This document shows, one piece after another, positions 45,381 to 55,183 of a stretch of 64,000 nt of DNA. The position numbers and the translations under genes were made by a program. The first letter of the stretch is position 1. Every line of letters starts with the position of its first letter. Location: contig WPIO01000093.1 of assembly GCA_009760855.2 (NCBI GenBank), positions 368,001-432,000 of the forward strand, written 5' to 3'. The notes below the pieces were generated by a model. The model had not been told where the DNA came from. It saw only the letters and a program-made list of their open reading frames with translations, and searched no databases. This stretch comes from Cristatella mucedo. Its lineage: Eukaryota > Bryozoa > Phylactolaemata > Cristatellidae.

Positions 45381-45974
45381 CGGACGGTAAAAAACTACCG
45401 CCATTGATCGTCAGTCGGCACAGACCCAGGTCCTCCCGCTCGAGCACCGCATCGAAGGAGGAGACAATCCTACCCTACCGTTTGCCGGCCGGGAGGTTGA
45501 CAGGCCAGTTGACATCGAGTGGCCGGCCAACGTGACGTGCGGAAATTTCGCGTTTGGCTCAAGAAGCTCTCCTGCCCGTGGCGAGCTTTGCGATTGATCA
45601 CATTACGATTGCTGTGTCCTCGTGCTCAGCGGCGCAGAGCTGTTTTTCAGCCTCGCAATTCTTCTGCAACGTGAAATTAAGCCGGCCTGGCGATACGCTG
45701 CATTTCTGCCGACTTTTGAAAATGCCTGCCTACTTAATCAAAGTTGGTGACATTTTTAACGGTATGAACGGTCGTTTTTAATGGCCCTCTCTGCTACCGT
45801 CGCCATATCTACGTTTATCGAGGCAGCATCTCTCACTCGTTAGCCGGGCTTTGAGACGCCGCCAGCTTTGCCAATAATTGCTAGAAGTCGGCGAGGACTG
45901 GCTCGTGTAAAGTTTGCTGCAGTATTGGTGGCCAAGAACTATTAAATAAGGAGCAGATACAGCCTGTTTGTGAA
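45381..45974. other. No gene recognised
   Basis: GC-moderate sequence upstream of HPGD. A 75-codon frame at 45554-45781 has no recognised family. Confidence 0.35.
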
Positions 45975-46118
45975 AGTATTCCCTGGCAAGCTGCTTGATT
46001 CGCACGACCGAGGTTGTGGGTTCGAATCCTACAGTGGGCATTCCTTTATTGCCAACTGCAAGCGGTGGCGGTAGCCGTTAAAAATCTTCTGCCACTGTGC
46101 AAGTGAGGCTCTTAAATG
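45975..46118 (+). mobile_element. SINE-1 copy, head altered
   Basis: Box B GGGTTCGAATCC near 46018, then CAACTGCAAGCGGTGGCGGT, AGCCGTTAAAAATCTTCTGC and a diverged end. The tRNA-like head is not recognisable. Confidence 0.78.
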
Positions 46119-46200
46119 ACCTGATTGATAGGCATGCAGGTTAAGTGCAGAGCAAGTTAAAGCCAGCAAAAGAATCTTCATCGGACCGATCGTTCCTTAG

Positions 46201-46380
46201 GGTGAGCCTTAATGGCACACAAGGTAGGTCAGTTACTTTTCACGACCTCGGGTTTGAGGTCGTGGGTTCGAATCCTGCGGTGGGCAATCCTTTTTTGCAG
46301 CTGCAAGCGGCGGCTGATAGCCGTAAAGGCTCTTCTGCCGCTTATCAAAAGAGGCTGTTAAATCAGCTACTATTTTTTTT
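46201..46380 (+). mobile_element. SINE-1, near full-length, upstream of HPGD
   Basis: AATGGCACACAAGGTAGGTC head, box B GGGTTCGAATCC near 46265, CTGCAAGCGGCGGCTGATAG, GTAAAGGCTCTTCTGCCGC and GAGGCTGTTAAATCAGCTAC, ending in a T run. It ends 280 bp before the HPGD start codon. Confidence 0.88.
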
Positions 46381-46595
46381 CTGTTCACTGATTCGCTGCT
46401 GGCAGATTGGCGGGCACTAGACGGAGTTTCGGCTCTAGAAAACTAAACCGGTGTAGAAACGAAAAAAATTTTGCAGAACTCAGCAGCTAGCGTTCTCGCA
46501 TGCTGGGGAGGAGCTAGATGCTAGCAGTGCCACCACCCACTCGCCCAGGCTTAGACTCTAATGGGCGTGACTACTGAAATTGGCTCGGCCATTAT

Positions 46596-46630
46596 AGCAT
46601 TATAAACCGTACGGCTAGCCGGGCAGAGGA
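46596..46630 (+). promoter_or_regulatory. Possible HPGD core promoter (TATA-like)
   Basis: CATTATAAACCG lies 55-60 bp before the HPGD start codon, a plausible TATA-box distance for a short 5' UTR. Based on position and motif only. Confidence 0.25.
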
Positions 46631-46659
46631 GTCTTGAATCGAGCTGCTGATGCGAACGG

Positions 46660-46755
46660 ATGCACACCGCCGGAAAGTTTGCGTTGGTGACGGGTGCCGC
46701 TAGAGGCATCGGGAGAGCCATCGTTGTTAAACTGCTGGAGAATGGAGCGGCCGGG
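46660..46755 (+). CDS. HPGD: 15-hydroxyprostaglandin dehydrogenase-like, exon 1
   Basis: Codes for 32 residues starting MHTAGKFALVTGAARGIGRA and ending ..NGAAG before the donor GTAAGT (phase 0). The TGxxxGIG nucleotide-binding loop (TGAARGIG) marks a classical short-chain dehydrogenase. The MHxxGKxALVTGAAxGIGRA start is that of animal HPGD, the cytosolic NAD-dependent enzyme that oxidises the 15-hydroxyl of prostaglandins. The ATG is the first in frame and the N-terminus has the family length. The next exon is at 54953. Other SDR relatives cannot be excluded without the active-site exons. Confidence 0.75.
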
Positions 46756-47374
46756 GTAAGTAAGCAGCAGTCGGTAGCTCGTGCCGAGCCGCCGGCAGCT
46801 ATAAGTCTATGCACCGCAGTCCCATTTGTTTGCTGGTCGTTCGTCCACAGTCTGAGCTCCAGAGATTGCATTTCAAATGGCTCAGCCCTTGCGACCGTTA
46901 TTCCTCGATTTGGTCGGAGTCACACGCGTATAAGTGGATCCACTGTTTTGTCAGCTTGCTTAAGAGTTTTGTACCGACTCTCCTGTACGTAATGTGAGGC
47001 TGAAATAGCTGGACTCTTAAAGATTACTGCAAGCATTTCCTGTGTAGTACTTCAGCTTTTACGTATAGAAGCGGCAAATGTCGCGCGTTTTTAGGCAGAA
47101 ATTCAAAGGAGCCCTCGTGGCTAACAGCACAAGCAGGCGTCCATCACCCCGTGGCATTGCTCCCTCTGGGTAGAAGCTTGAGCGCTTTCGGGTTACGAAG
47201 AAGCAGGACAGAGTGGCGAGACTTACTGAGCTCTTGTCAGCATGTTTCTTGAGACCATCCCAAAACAGTTTCAGCGAGCCGATGGCATGCTTTCTCTTCG
47301 GACTTTCGGCCGCCCAGCCGTTCAGCTTGTTAATTTTCTACGAAAAACGACGGCTGCAGCGAACTGTAGCCGAC

Positions 47375-47967
47375 TTCTCTATTCGGTAGCCCTTCGTACC
47401 TCTATCTAGTTTCAACTAGGTCGCCAATGCGGTCTGACTGCTCTGAGCCTTTGAGGCAGTTTTTTACAGATTGTCAAGCAAATCAATTCCTTCTGAAGCA
47501 CGTTCTCCGTCCACCCCCCCCCCGACGTTACGCCTCACACTTCGTGTAGTCCGCGTGGCTTGGACGAAGGCTGATACGCAGCTGTCATGCTCTAAACCAG
47601 AGGTCGGCAAACTGCGGTCTTTAGGCCAGATCCGGCCTAGCTAGTGCTCCAGTCTGGCCTAGCGGCCCCTTAGGTATTTATTGATGGATCCGCGGCCTAA
47701 TCGAGTTGCCGAGGTTGTCAGCTACTTCACTACAGAGAGACTTGGACTTACGAGTATCCCAACTAACGAGTTTTCTAGGCATGAGCCGTCTCTCGACCTC
47801 TTTTTACTTTGAGTTGAGAGCTAGCTGTTATTGTGCTTGATTTCGCTTCGCTTGTTTCGCAGTATAAAATGGGCCCAGCTGCTATGCCCACTCCCGGCTA
47901 AGCGGAATGGGCGTGGTTCTTCTGGCCTAGTGGTTCTTCTGGCCTAGTGTGCCTTCTTGATATCATG
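47375..47967 (+). repeat. Mosaic repeat, copy 2
   Basis: Second copy of 42955-43525 with the same order of hAT-like (CAGAGGTCGGCAAACTGCGG, about 47608) and Tigger-like (TGGACTTACGAGTATCCC) parts. It has a C run at 47514-47523 and a 17-bp tandem duplication (GGTTCTTCTGGCCTAGT twice, about 47924-47958) not seen in copy 1. It ends about 40 bp before the hairpin. Confidence 0.85.
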
Positions 47968-48003
47968 AAATGGCCTAGTCCGAAAAGTACGCCGACTACC
48001 TGT

Positions 48004-48206
48004 ACTCTAAGCTATCCTTGATTAGCTATTGCACGTAGCTTAGGTACATACTGGCAGGCAGCTGTGGTCCATTAATACGCCGTTGATGGTGCCAATGTCA
48101 TCCTCTAACTGACAGCTGCACCATCAACGGCGTATTGATGGACCACAGCTGCCTGCCGGTATGTACCTAGGCTATGTGCTATAGCTAATCAAGGATAGTT
48201 TAGAGT
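48004..48206 (+). repeat. 89-bp-arm hairpin with 25-nt loop in HPGD intron 1
   Basis: Left arm 48004-48092, loop 48093-48117, right arm 48118-48206. No gaps; six of 89 positions differ. In plus-strand RNA, five of the six are G-U pairs (48011-48199, 48035-48175, 48040-48170, 48052-48158, 48073-48137) and one is U-U (48030-48180). Plus is also the HPGD transcription strand. The arms match nothing else noticed in the window. It could be a fold-back element, or a source of long double-stranded RNA. Confidence 0.92.
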
Positions 48207-48484
48207 CGAAACTATCCTCGGTCCAACCTGCAGATACAAAATATAGACAGCAGCAGAATCCGTAACAGACAGTACGCCCTGTCCTTTTAAAACATCCGAC
48301 CGTAGTCATCGATTTGTAAGAAATCTTTAAGCTAAGTGACAGCCATGCGGAGGCACACGTCAGCTGCCAACTGACCGTGTACGTCATTCGCCGACCTAAC
48401 CAACAAGGCATATGCGAGCTGTAGCGCTCGGCAAGTTATGAATACATATACGATTTACTGAATTTTTAAACTAGCATATACACA

Positions 48485-49570
48485 TTAGCCGGCTCAGCCC
48501 TGTGCTGCTGCCGGGGTCGCGGGTGCTACCCGGGCCTCACTATTCATTAACAGGGACCACATGGCGTCTGAGCCGGTAATGGCGTCGGAGACGAAGTGTC
48601 GCCTCAAGATGTTTCTCTCAGTGCGTGGGATGCTGAGGTCGGCTAGGCAAGCTCCATTGTTTTGCCTCCAGATGTTGGGAGCCCCGACCACGAAGGACCT
48701 CACCACTACCAACCGGTAGCCCGAGGTCAGAAAAGACCGGCAGCGGCTGCACATTTATCAGACTTGTTTCCGGCCACCACAATCACCCTTGCTGCCATCG
48801 AACGGCGCCGTCGCATACACAATTATCATATTTGTGCCGTTGTCGATGACGAGGTCCGGCTTGAGAAACAGACAGCATGCAAGCGGGAGGGCGAGGCCTG
48901 CTGACGTGCAGTTGAGCTTGGTCGCCCAAAGATATCCGATTAGGCGGCCCAGAATTAGATTGTGTCGGGCCGTAATTGCATGCAGCATCGGCCGGCAGGG
49001 GCTTAGCATGTGGCAAATGGTCTCTGCCTCCGTGCGGCATAGGCGGCAGAGGGTAAAAATCCCAGGGTATGCCTCACTCAAACCAGCAGCCGCTAGCAGC
49101 ACGTCCACGTTCGCTCGCTGCACGAACTGCCAAGCCCGGAACGATAGTCTAAGACCCGTGGTCAGGAAGTGGCTGTGGGTGATGAATCTGTCTCTGACCG
49201 GGCAGCTGATGACTCTGCCCTGTGCAGGCCACCCAAGCGCGGCCTTCCACGAACCAGGGTGAGCTCTCGCAGCTTCGTGATAACCACTCGCGTCACGACC
49301 CAGTGCTCGATGCCGTCAGGGTCGGTGGACACAGCCAGCACTTCAGGGCCAGCCAGCAAGTGGCGACAGGAGAGCTGCTTGCCCAACCACCGCAAAGTCG
49401 GGCCAACCCGGTAGCCAGGGTCGAAGGCTTCTGAGCACAGGTATCGATAACGCTCTTCATCGGACGATAGCGTGCCATCCAAGCTGGCGACGGCTCGGTC
49501 GATTCTGTGATGGGCGACTTGATGGACGCACGAATCGGGCGAGCACAGCATCTGACGGGCTCACATCGGC
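48485..49570 (-). mobile_element. R2-like LINE, 3' half (RT thumb, zinc knuckle, RLE)
   Basis: Minus strand, in broken frames. First an RT C-terminal region (LDGTLSSDEERYRYLCSEAF, TKLRELTLVRGRPRLG). Then the zinc knuckle CRLCRTEAETICHMLSPC with ARHNLILGRL, and the restriction-like endonuclease with KPDLVIDNGTNMIIVYATAP. Finally GYRLVVVRSFVVGAPNIWRQ and RRHFVSDAITGSDAMWSL. The CCHC knuckle plus KPDLV identifies the RLE group (R2, R4, NeSL, Hero). The expected acidic residue after the beta strand (normally IIDVT) reads IVYAT, so the nuclease is probably dead. 5' truncated at the (GA)n tract. Confidence 0.78.
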
Positions 49571-49571
49571 A

Positions 49572-49626
49572 TGAGAGAGAGAAAGAGGAGAGACAGATGG
49601 AGAGAGGGGAGAGAGAGAGAAAGAGC

Positions 49627-49712
<86 letters not shown>
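49572..49712 (+). repeat. (GA)n microsatellite
   Basis: About 140 bp of GA repeat. It directly follows the truncated R2-like element and precedes LINE-A copy A7. Confidence 0.97.
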
Positions 49713-49715
<3 letters not shown>

Positions 49716-49771
49716 TATAAACTCCGAAGTGAACCGGACCAAACACAATGACCGGAGGTACTTCATAATTA

Positions 49772-50058
49772 ATGTAATGTATCTCCGTCTGTAACTTCAC
49801 AAAGCCATACAGAGTATGTAGGTGTTACTCAGAGAGTTTTGTATAGCGCACTGACAGCCTAAACGGCTTTCGATACTCATTCGGTAGCCAGCAGACTTCG
49901 TCTCACGAAACAAAGAGAAAGTGGGAAGCAGAGCAGAGTCAGGAGAGCAGTTGAAGTAGTAAGTAGCATGGAAGTAGCAGCTTAGGACCGCTAAAAGGAT
50001 GAGCCTTAGTCAGCAGCAGGAGAGTAGTTGTCGTAGCGTAAGAATTGTGGAAGCGAGT
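49772..50058 (-). mobile_element. LINE-A 3' end (A7 left part)
   Basis: Minus strand LINE-A 3' UTR and C-terminal codons up to the ..RLWNSLP-type position (GAATTGTGGAAGCGAGTT). The right side stops where an R2-like piece begins at 50059. The last 70 bp recur at 50393 on. Confidence 0.85.
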
Positions 50059-50392
50059 TACGTGCGTCCGACCACAGCGAAATCGGGCCAACCCTGTTGC
50101 CAAGGTCGAAGGCTGCCTGGCTCAGGTGTCACGAACGCTCCTCATCAGACAATGGCGTGCCATCCAAGCTGGCGACTGCTCGGTCGAGTCTGTGATGGGT
50201 GACTTGACTGATGCACGCATCGGACGAGCACAGCATGCGACAGGCTTTCGCAGTATGTAGGGCGGAGGAGTTCGTCCCGAAACGTACCAAGCCAAACCTG
50301 CCCGCAGAGCGAGGAGCAGACGAAAAATGCACCAATACAGAGTTCGGCAGACCGCAGGCGAAGCTCCATCAGAGCCTTTTTGGCTGGCGGCA
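50059..50392 (-). mobile_element. R2-like LINE fragment X2
   Basis: Clearly related to 49385-49560: minus strand CISQVTHHRLDRAVASLDGT parallels VHQVAHHRIDRAVASLDGT. Extends further upstream (FSSAPRSAGRFGLVRFGTNS). It lies between two LINE-A segments. Confidence 0.75.
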
Positions 50393-53376
50393 GAACCACT
50401 GAAAAGGATGACCCACAGTCGGTAGTAGCAGAGTAGTTGTCGTTGCTTAAAAATTGTGGAAGCGAGTTCCACAGTCTAGGACCTGCAGAGCTAAAGCTTC
50501 TGTCGCCACCGTTCTTTAAGCGAAGGAATGGGACAGCTAATTTATTGTCTACACAGGACCTGAGGGCTCGAACAGGCTGAAACTGATGCAGCAGTTCAGC
50601 TAGATACGAAAGAGACAAGCCGTGGCGGGCCTTGTGGGTCAGCGTAAGAACCTTGCTCTGAATCCGTTGGTCAACCGGCATCCATCTTAGCTCTTTTAGC
50701 AAAAGAGACACATGCTCAAACTTCTGGGACTTAAAGACTAGCCTTGCAGCCATATTCATAGTCAGCTGGAGTGGCCTAATCGCTATTTTGGTAGCCCAGC
50801 CAACAGGGAGTTGCAACTATCAAGCCAAGACAGAACTAAGGAGCAAGCTCAATTTTTGCAAGCCACTGTGAAAGACAGGTCGCAATCTTGGATGGGGATC
50901 GAACGTGATGGCTAGCTTCAGGGTGTCCTATGAGCAGCCGTTCGGTTTTATCGTCATTTAATTTCAGGAAGTTTTCCGACATCCAGGATCGAATATCGGC
51001 AAGGCAAGCATTCAATTTTTCAGTTGCTGCAGCAGATTCCGACGATTTAAATGACAAATACAACTGAGCATCGTCAGCATAAAGGTGATATCCTATTCTA
51101 TGGGCCTTAATCATTTCCCCCAGAGGTTGTGTATAAATGGAGAACAGCAAGGGACCAAGTACAGACCCTTGAGGGACTCCACAGGTGACTTTTCTCGTGT
51201 GTGAGACCTGACCCCCACACGACACGGATTGAACACGACCAGACAAGTACGATTTAAACCATGCCAGTGCTTCGTCTGACAGACCGATCGTTGTTCTCAA
51301 TCGTTCGAGCAGAACATCGTGATCAATGGTGTCGAAGGCAGCAGACAGATCTAGCAGAGCTAGGGCAGTGACATTCCCGTCGTCGTTGCCACGTAGAAAG
51401 AATATCATTGTTACCTCGGAGGAGAGCAGTTTGAGTGGAGTGCTGCCTCTTCAACCCTGATTGAAATTTTTCTGACATTCCATTATTTTCAATATGTTCA
51501 ACTAGCTGCTTAGCAACAATTTTTTCAAGAATTATTGATAAGAATGGAAGGGAAACTGGACGATAGTTTGCTAGGACCTCTGTGTCTAATCCAGACTTTA
51601 TAAGAATAGGTCTAAAGATTGCCGATTTGAAGGACTTGAGGACGACACCTCTTCCCAAAGAAGCATTACAAATCTTGGCTATGGTAGGGTCAAGTTGGTC
51701 TGCTAATGAAGACCACAGAGATGAAGGTATAGGGTCTTCAGGAGACAAGCTCTTTTTGGTAGACCTTATTAAGGCAGCCACATCGCATGCAGAAACATCG
51801 GAGAACCTTTTAAGAAAGGTTACATGTTGAGGAATGGCGGTTGCTTTAGTCGGAGGGGGCTTAATGGAGGCACGAATGTGCACAATTTTTTCAGTAAAGA
51901 AGGCTGAAAACTTTTCGGCTGAGCCCTTAATATCTGGGGAGTCAGACCTCACAGCATTGGCCAGTAAATGGTTTACTGTCATATAAATATGTTTAATGGC
52001 CGACTGGCAGGAATTCAGCTTTCTAATGAAAAAAGAAGCCCTGGTTTTTTTAAACTTACGGGTGTAAACTCGAAGGAAGTCTTTGTAATTGACTAGATCT
52101 GCATCAGACCCCGATTTCTTGAAACGACGTTCAAGCCTGTGCTTAACCCGGCGCATCTTCAGGAGTCTTTTGTAAATTGAAAGGAATCTCGATGACTTTG
52201 AACACGGATAGAGCGAACGGGAGCATGCTTGTCAAGAGCACTCCTGAGTGTTATGTTCATAGCATCAGTGAGGGTATCGAGGCTGCCGGTCGGGTCTGAA
52301 TGCAGATCAAGAAGACCTGCATCACAAACAGATTTCAAAAACTTGTCCATGTCAATGCTATGTAAGTTACGTCGTTTAATAAATTCGGCATTGCGTTGTA
52401 CGTGCGAGGGAGCAGAAACAGTAAACGAGACCGAACAGTGATCTGAGAGGGTCAGTGGGCATACCACAAGGTCCTTGGGGAAAATATCCTTTGTCATCAC
52501 GAGATCTAGAATGTGGCCACCGACGTGGGTGCTATGATTAACGTGTTGGGCCAAACCAAAATTCTCCAGACTGTCATAAAATGAGCAGACCTTGCTAGGG
52601 TTGTCAAAGTAAATGTTAAAGTCTCCTACAATCAGTTAGCGAGGAACTCTGAAAACTCCTCTATAAACAAGTTTAGACAGCCAGAAGGAGGCCGGTATAT
52701 CACAACGGTGAGAGGCATTGTCTTTGATGAAGATCTCATTGCAACGGATTCAAACGATGGCCCATGCGAGAAACTGCACATTTGATAGCCAAACGATTCG
52801 CGAACAACAATTGCAGCCCGCCACCAATCTTGTCAGAACGCATGAACTGATAGAATGAGAACCCGGGTGGAGTGGTCTCAAAAATACAGCTACTGGAACA
52901 AGGCGTCATCCAAGTTTCGGTAAGCAGAAATGCATTTGCTTCTCCTGGACCACCTGATCGCGGATAAGTAACCCCTTGGTTTTTAGCGAGCGGACATTTA
53001 GTAGGCGGAATTTAAGAGGCTGTCCAACAACTGGGTGACTGCGATGAAGTGGCTTGTATTCTCCTCCGTTTGCGTCCGGCCCGGCGGACGCGGGCTCTTC
53101 GAATTGGAATTGGACCTTGGTAACGGCCGTCGGACGACGTTTCGCAACGTGATGGGCTACGGCGGGTGGGCTACTACCGCAACAAGTACTATTCAGCGCT
53201 TTAAACTTATGAGTCGTAGGTTTAATAGCCGAGCTGTTGATAGGGTGAACGCAGGATGCAGGAAGGTTCTCACTGACCCGCTGGAGAAGGCCCGCCGGTA
53301 GGTATCGACTAATGGCGACATCGCACCTTATGCTAAGGAGGTCCTGTTTTGTGTAGCATATCCGAGGACAGCTCAT
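50393..53376 (-). mobile_element. LINE-A copy A7, longest, with endonuclease
   Basis: Minus strand from the ATG at 53376 to the C-terminus at 50393. The only LINE-A here that reaches the N-terminus, so it shows the full one-ORF layout of about 3.5 kb. It carries the same in-frame deletion as A3 (HPEASHHVRSPSKIATCLS). Confidence 0.9.
50393..53376 (-). pseudogene. LINE-A ORF (copy A7): endonuclease plus RT
   Basis: N-terminus MSCPRICYTKQDLLSIRCDV. The APE-type endonuclease begins LKFRLLNVRSLKTKGLLIRD, is broken by stops and frameshifts around 52560-52910, and resumes as THVGGHILDLVMTKD and LTLSDHCSVSF (its C-terminal SDH motif). Then the linker (SIDMDKFLKSVCDAGLLDL, RRVKHRLERRFKKSGSDADL), RT fingers (PIPSSLWSSLADQLDPTIAK), motif A (LLDLSAAFDTIDHDVLLERL), motif B (CGVPQGSVLGPLLFSIYTQP), HLYADDAQLYLSFKSSESAA, the 46-codon deletion, and the C-terminus. 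Frameshifts also occur near 52160, 51400 and 50830. Dead, but it defines the family. Confidence 0.85.
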
Positions 53377-53533
53377 ATATAGTCACAGCGAAGATAGCAG
53401 CGGAATACCTGAAGGTATTACGGAGAAATCAAGTCAAGGTCAACACCACGCTAGGAATCGCCCGAGGCCGCTCTCTAGCGCGGGGAGGAATGACCAGGTG
53501 AAGAATCGTAACACTAAAATAAATAAATAAATC

Positions 53534-53682
53534 CTAGCTGATTAAACAGCCTCTTTTTGTATATCGGCAGAAGAGCCTTTACGGCTATCACCACCGCTTG
53601 CCACCGCAGGAGACGAACCCACAACCACGGGACCGAGGTCGTGAAAGCAACCGCCTTACCTAGTGTGCCATCACAGCTCATT
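53534..53682 (-). mobile_element. SINE-1 copy in HPGD intron
   Basis: Very close to 7175-7356 in reverse: AGCTGATTAAACAGCCTCTT, GGCAGAAGAGCCTTTACGGC, CACCGCTTGCCACCGCAGG, then GTGAAAGCAACCGCCTTACC and TAGTGTGCCATCAC. Box B is altered to GAGACGAACCCAC. Confidence 0.87.
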
Positions 53683-53699
53683 ATGTTCTGACTCGAACT

Positions 53700-54305
53700 G
53701 TTTAGCTATAGTTCGTACAAACCTCAAAACCGTTGGAGACCGTGCCTTCAGTTCCTGCTTTCCAAAAGCCTCGAACTCGCTACTGACGCACTTCACAACG
53801 TCCCCTGATTTGACGACATTAAAAAGAAGCTTACAACGCACCTGTTCATTACGGCATGTGGTGGGTGTTTTTATTCGTTCTTTGTATGCATGTACCTTCT
53901 TACACTATACCTGCTGCTTGCGGATATTGTAGTGTGTTCCTGCGGCTTCTGGTTTTGTAATTAGCGAAGCGCCTTAACACTAATGTACATGTCCCACCTG
54001 TGGCTAATAGTTAAGCCATTGACAAAGCGAAGCTCAGCGTCGGGCCACTAATACATGTTATATTTAGTGTCGTCTGCTGCGATTGATCGAGCTCTCATAC
54101 ATGTGCCCGCAAAGAGTAATAAAGCAGAGTCTCGTTTACCGCGCGCGTTCGCCCGCTGTTTCTCCGTGAGACTTCCACAAAAACAGCCGCCGCCGGAGAC
54201 ACTGGCATACTACAATATTACCACTAAACATTCAGTAGTTCTTTCTATGCAGCATCTATAAAGTACGTAGAAAGAGATTCAGTTATTTGAGGGAGCTGCG
54301 TAAAT
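53700..54305 (+). mobile_element. LINE-B 3' part B17, interrupted by a MITE candidate
   Basis: C-terminal codons (LKTVGDRAFSSCFPKASNSL, TTSPDLTTLKRS) and 3' UTR, broken at 53925, resuming at 54218 (ACCACTAAACATTCAGTAG) to a decayed hairpin near 54260-54300. Confidence 0.78.
53927..54215. mobile_element. MITE candidate, about 290 bp
   Basis: Ends TTGTAGTGTG and, reverse-complemented, TTGTAGTATG, flanked by TA on both sides. It lies within a LINE-B 3' UTR that is otherwise continuous. GC-rich interior near the right end; no coding sequence. Confidence 0.5.
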
Positions 54306-54952
54306 AAGAGACAGTCAAATAATTAGTGCTGGAACTCCTTTATCTCAGATCAGCAGGATGATCGTTGCCGAGTAATTTATGATTAGCAGCGTTTGAATTA
54401 TAAAGAATAAGGCGACGTAGCTGCCGATATAATTCAGAAAGTGAAGTGCGAGATTTTGAGCCGAGCATGAATACATGTTGAGGAATATTCAAAGCATTGG
54501 CTTGATTCTGCTGGCACTGTTTTGACGAGATTGCCATGACATGTCAGTCACGAAAGAGACAAGGCACGAAATCACTCAATCGCTAAAACAGCAAGTCTGT
54601 AATTCTATCATACTTACCAAATGCTTTAGTAAAAGAGTTTAACGAGCTCACTCTAGCCGAAAAAATCAACAGGAAGATAGTGCACACTATCGTCATGGTA
54701 TAATTCATTATAGATTAGCTGCATATCCCGTATACTGCCATCTTAGTTGTTTTAAGTTACGAACACACCCCTTGTACGCAGACCTTTGAGCACGTCGGCG
54801 ATCCAGTCATTCCAATTTTTAAGTGCTTGATCCGGCAATATCAAGGATTTACCATCGCGGCTAAGATTTACGGTGCCAGTAGTTCGCAACGCAAGAGCTG
54901 TCAGAATTCAGTAGCCGAACGTATTCTACGTCGGCTAATATGTGTCTTACAG

Positions 54953-55183
54953 GTTTGCTTGGTTGACATCGATAGGACACTGCTCCCTGCGACTACAGAC
55001 CAATTAAAGGCTGCGTTCCCAGAGTTGTCGATATGTTATTTCATTGCCGATGTCAGCGACAAAGATCAACTGGAGAGAGCGTTCGCCTTTGCCAAAGAGT
55101 CCCTTGGAAAGCTTCACATTGTGGCAAACAACGCTGGCGTATACAACGACGACAGCCCTGAGTTAATGGCAGCCGTTAATCTG
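54953..55183 (+). CDS. HPGD: 15-hydroxyprostaglandin dehydrogenase-like, exon 2
   Basis: Acceptor TGTGTCTTACAG, then 77 codons in phase 0 to the donor GTAATCC. Reads VCLVDIDRTLLPATTDQLKA, then AFPELSICYFIADVSDKDQL and KESLGKLHIVANNAGVYNDD, ending MAAVNL. The Asp in LVDID is the NAD-selecting residue after beta-2; IADVSD is the adenine-pocket segment; NNAG is the classical SDR motif. It continues the exon 1 fold directly (beta-2 onward), supporting the 8.2-kb intron. The catalytic Ser and Tyr-x3-Lys would come next, but no such exon was recognised in the 8.8 kb to the window end, so the gene is partial here. Confidence 0.78.

Larger units (their letters stand above)
46756..54952 (+). other. 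HPGD intron 1 (8.2 kb, repeat-filled)
   Basis: Runs from GTAAGTAAG at 46756 to TGTGTCTTACAG at 54952, joining two phase-0 exons. It contains a mosaic repeat, a long hairpin, R2-like and LINE-A elements, a (GA)n tract, a SINE-1 and a MITE candidate. 46757-47374 and 54306-54952 show no recognised feature. Confidence 0.7.

Noticed and set aside
49293-49800. Minus-strand frames with long Ser-Leu stretches
   Set aside because: Read-through of the (GA)n tract into R2-like sequence.
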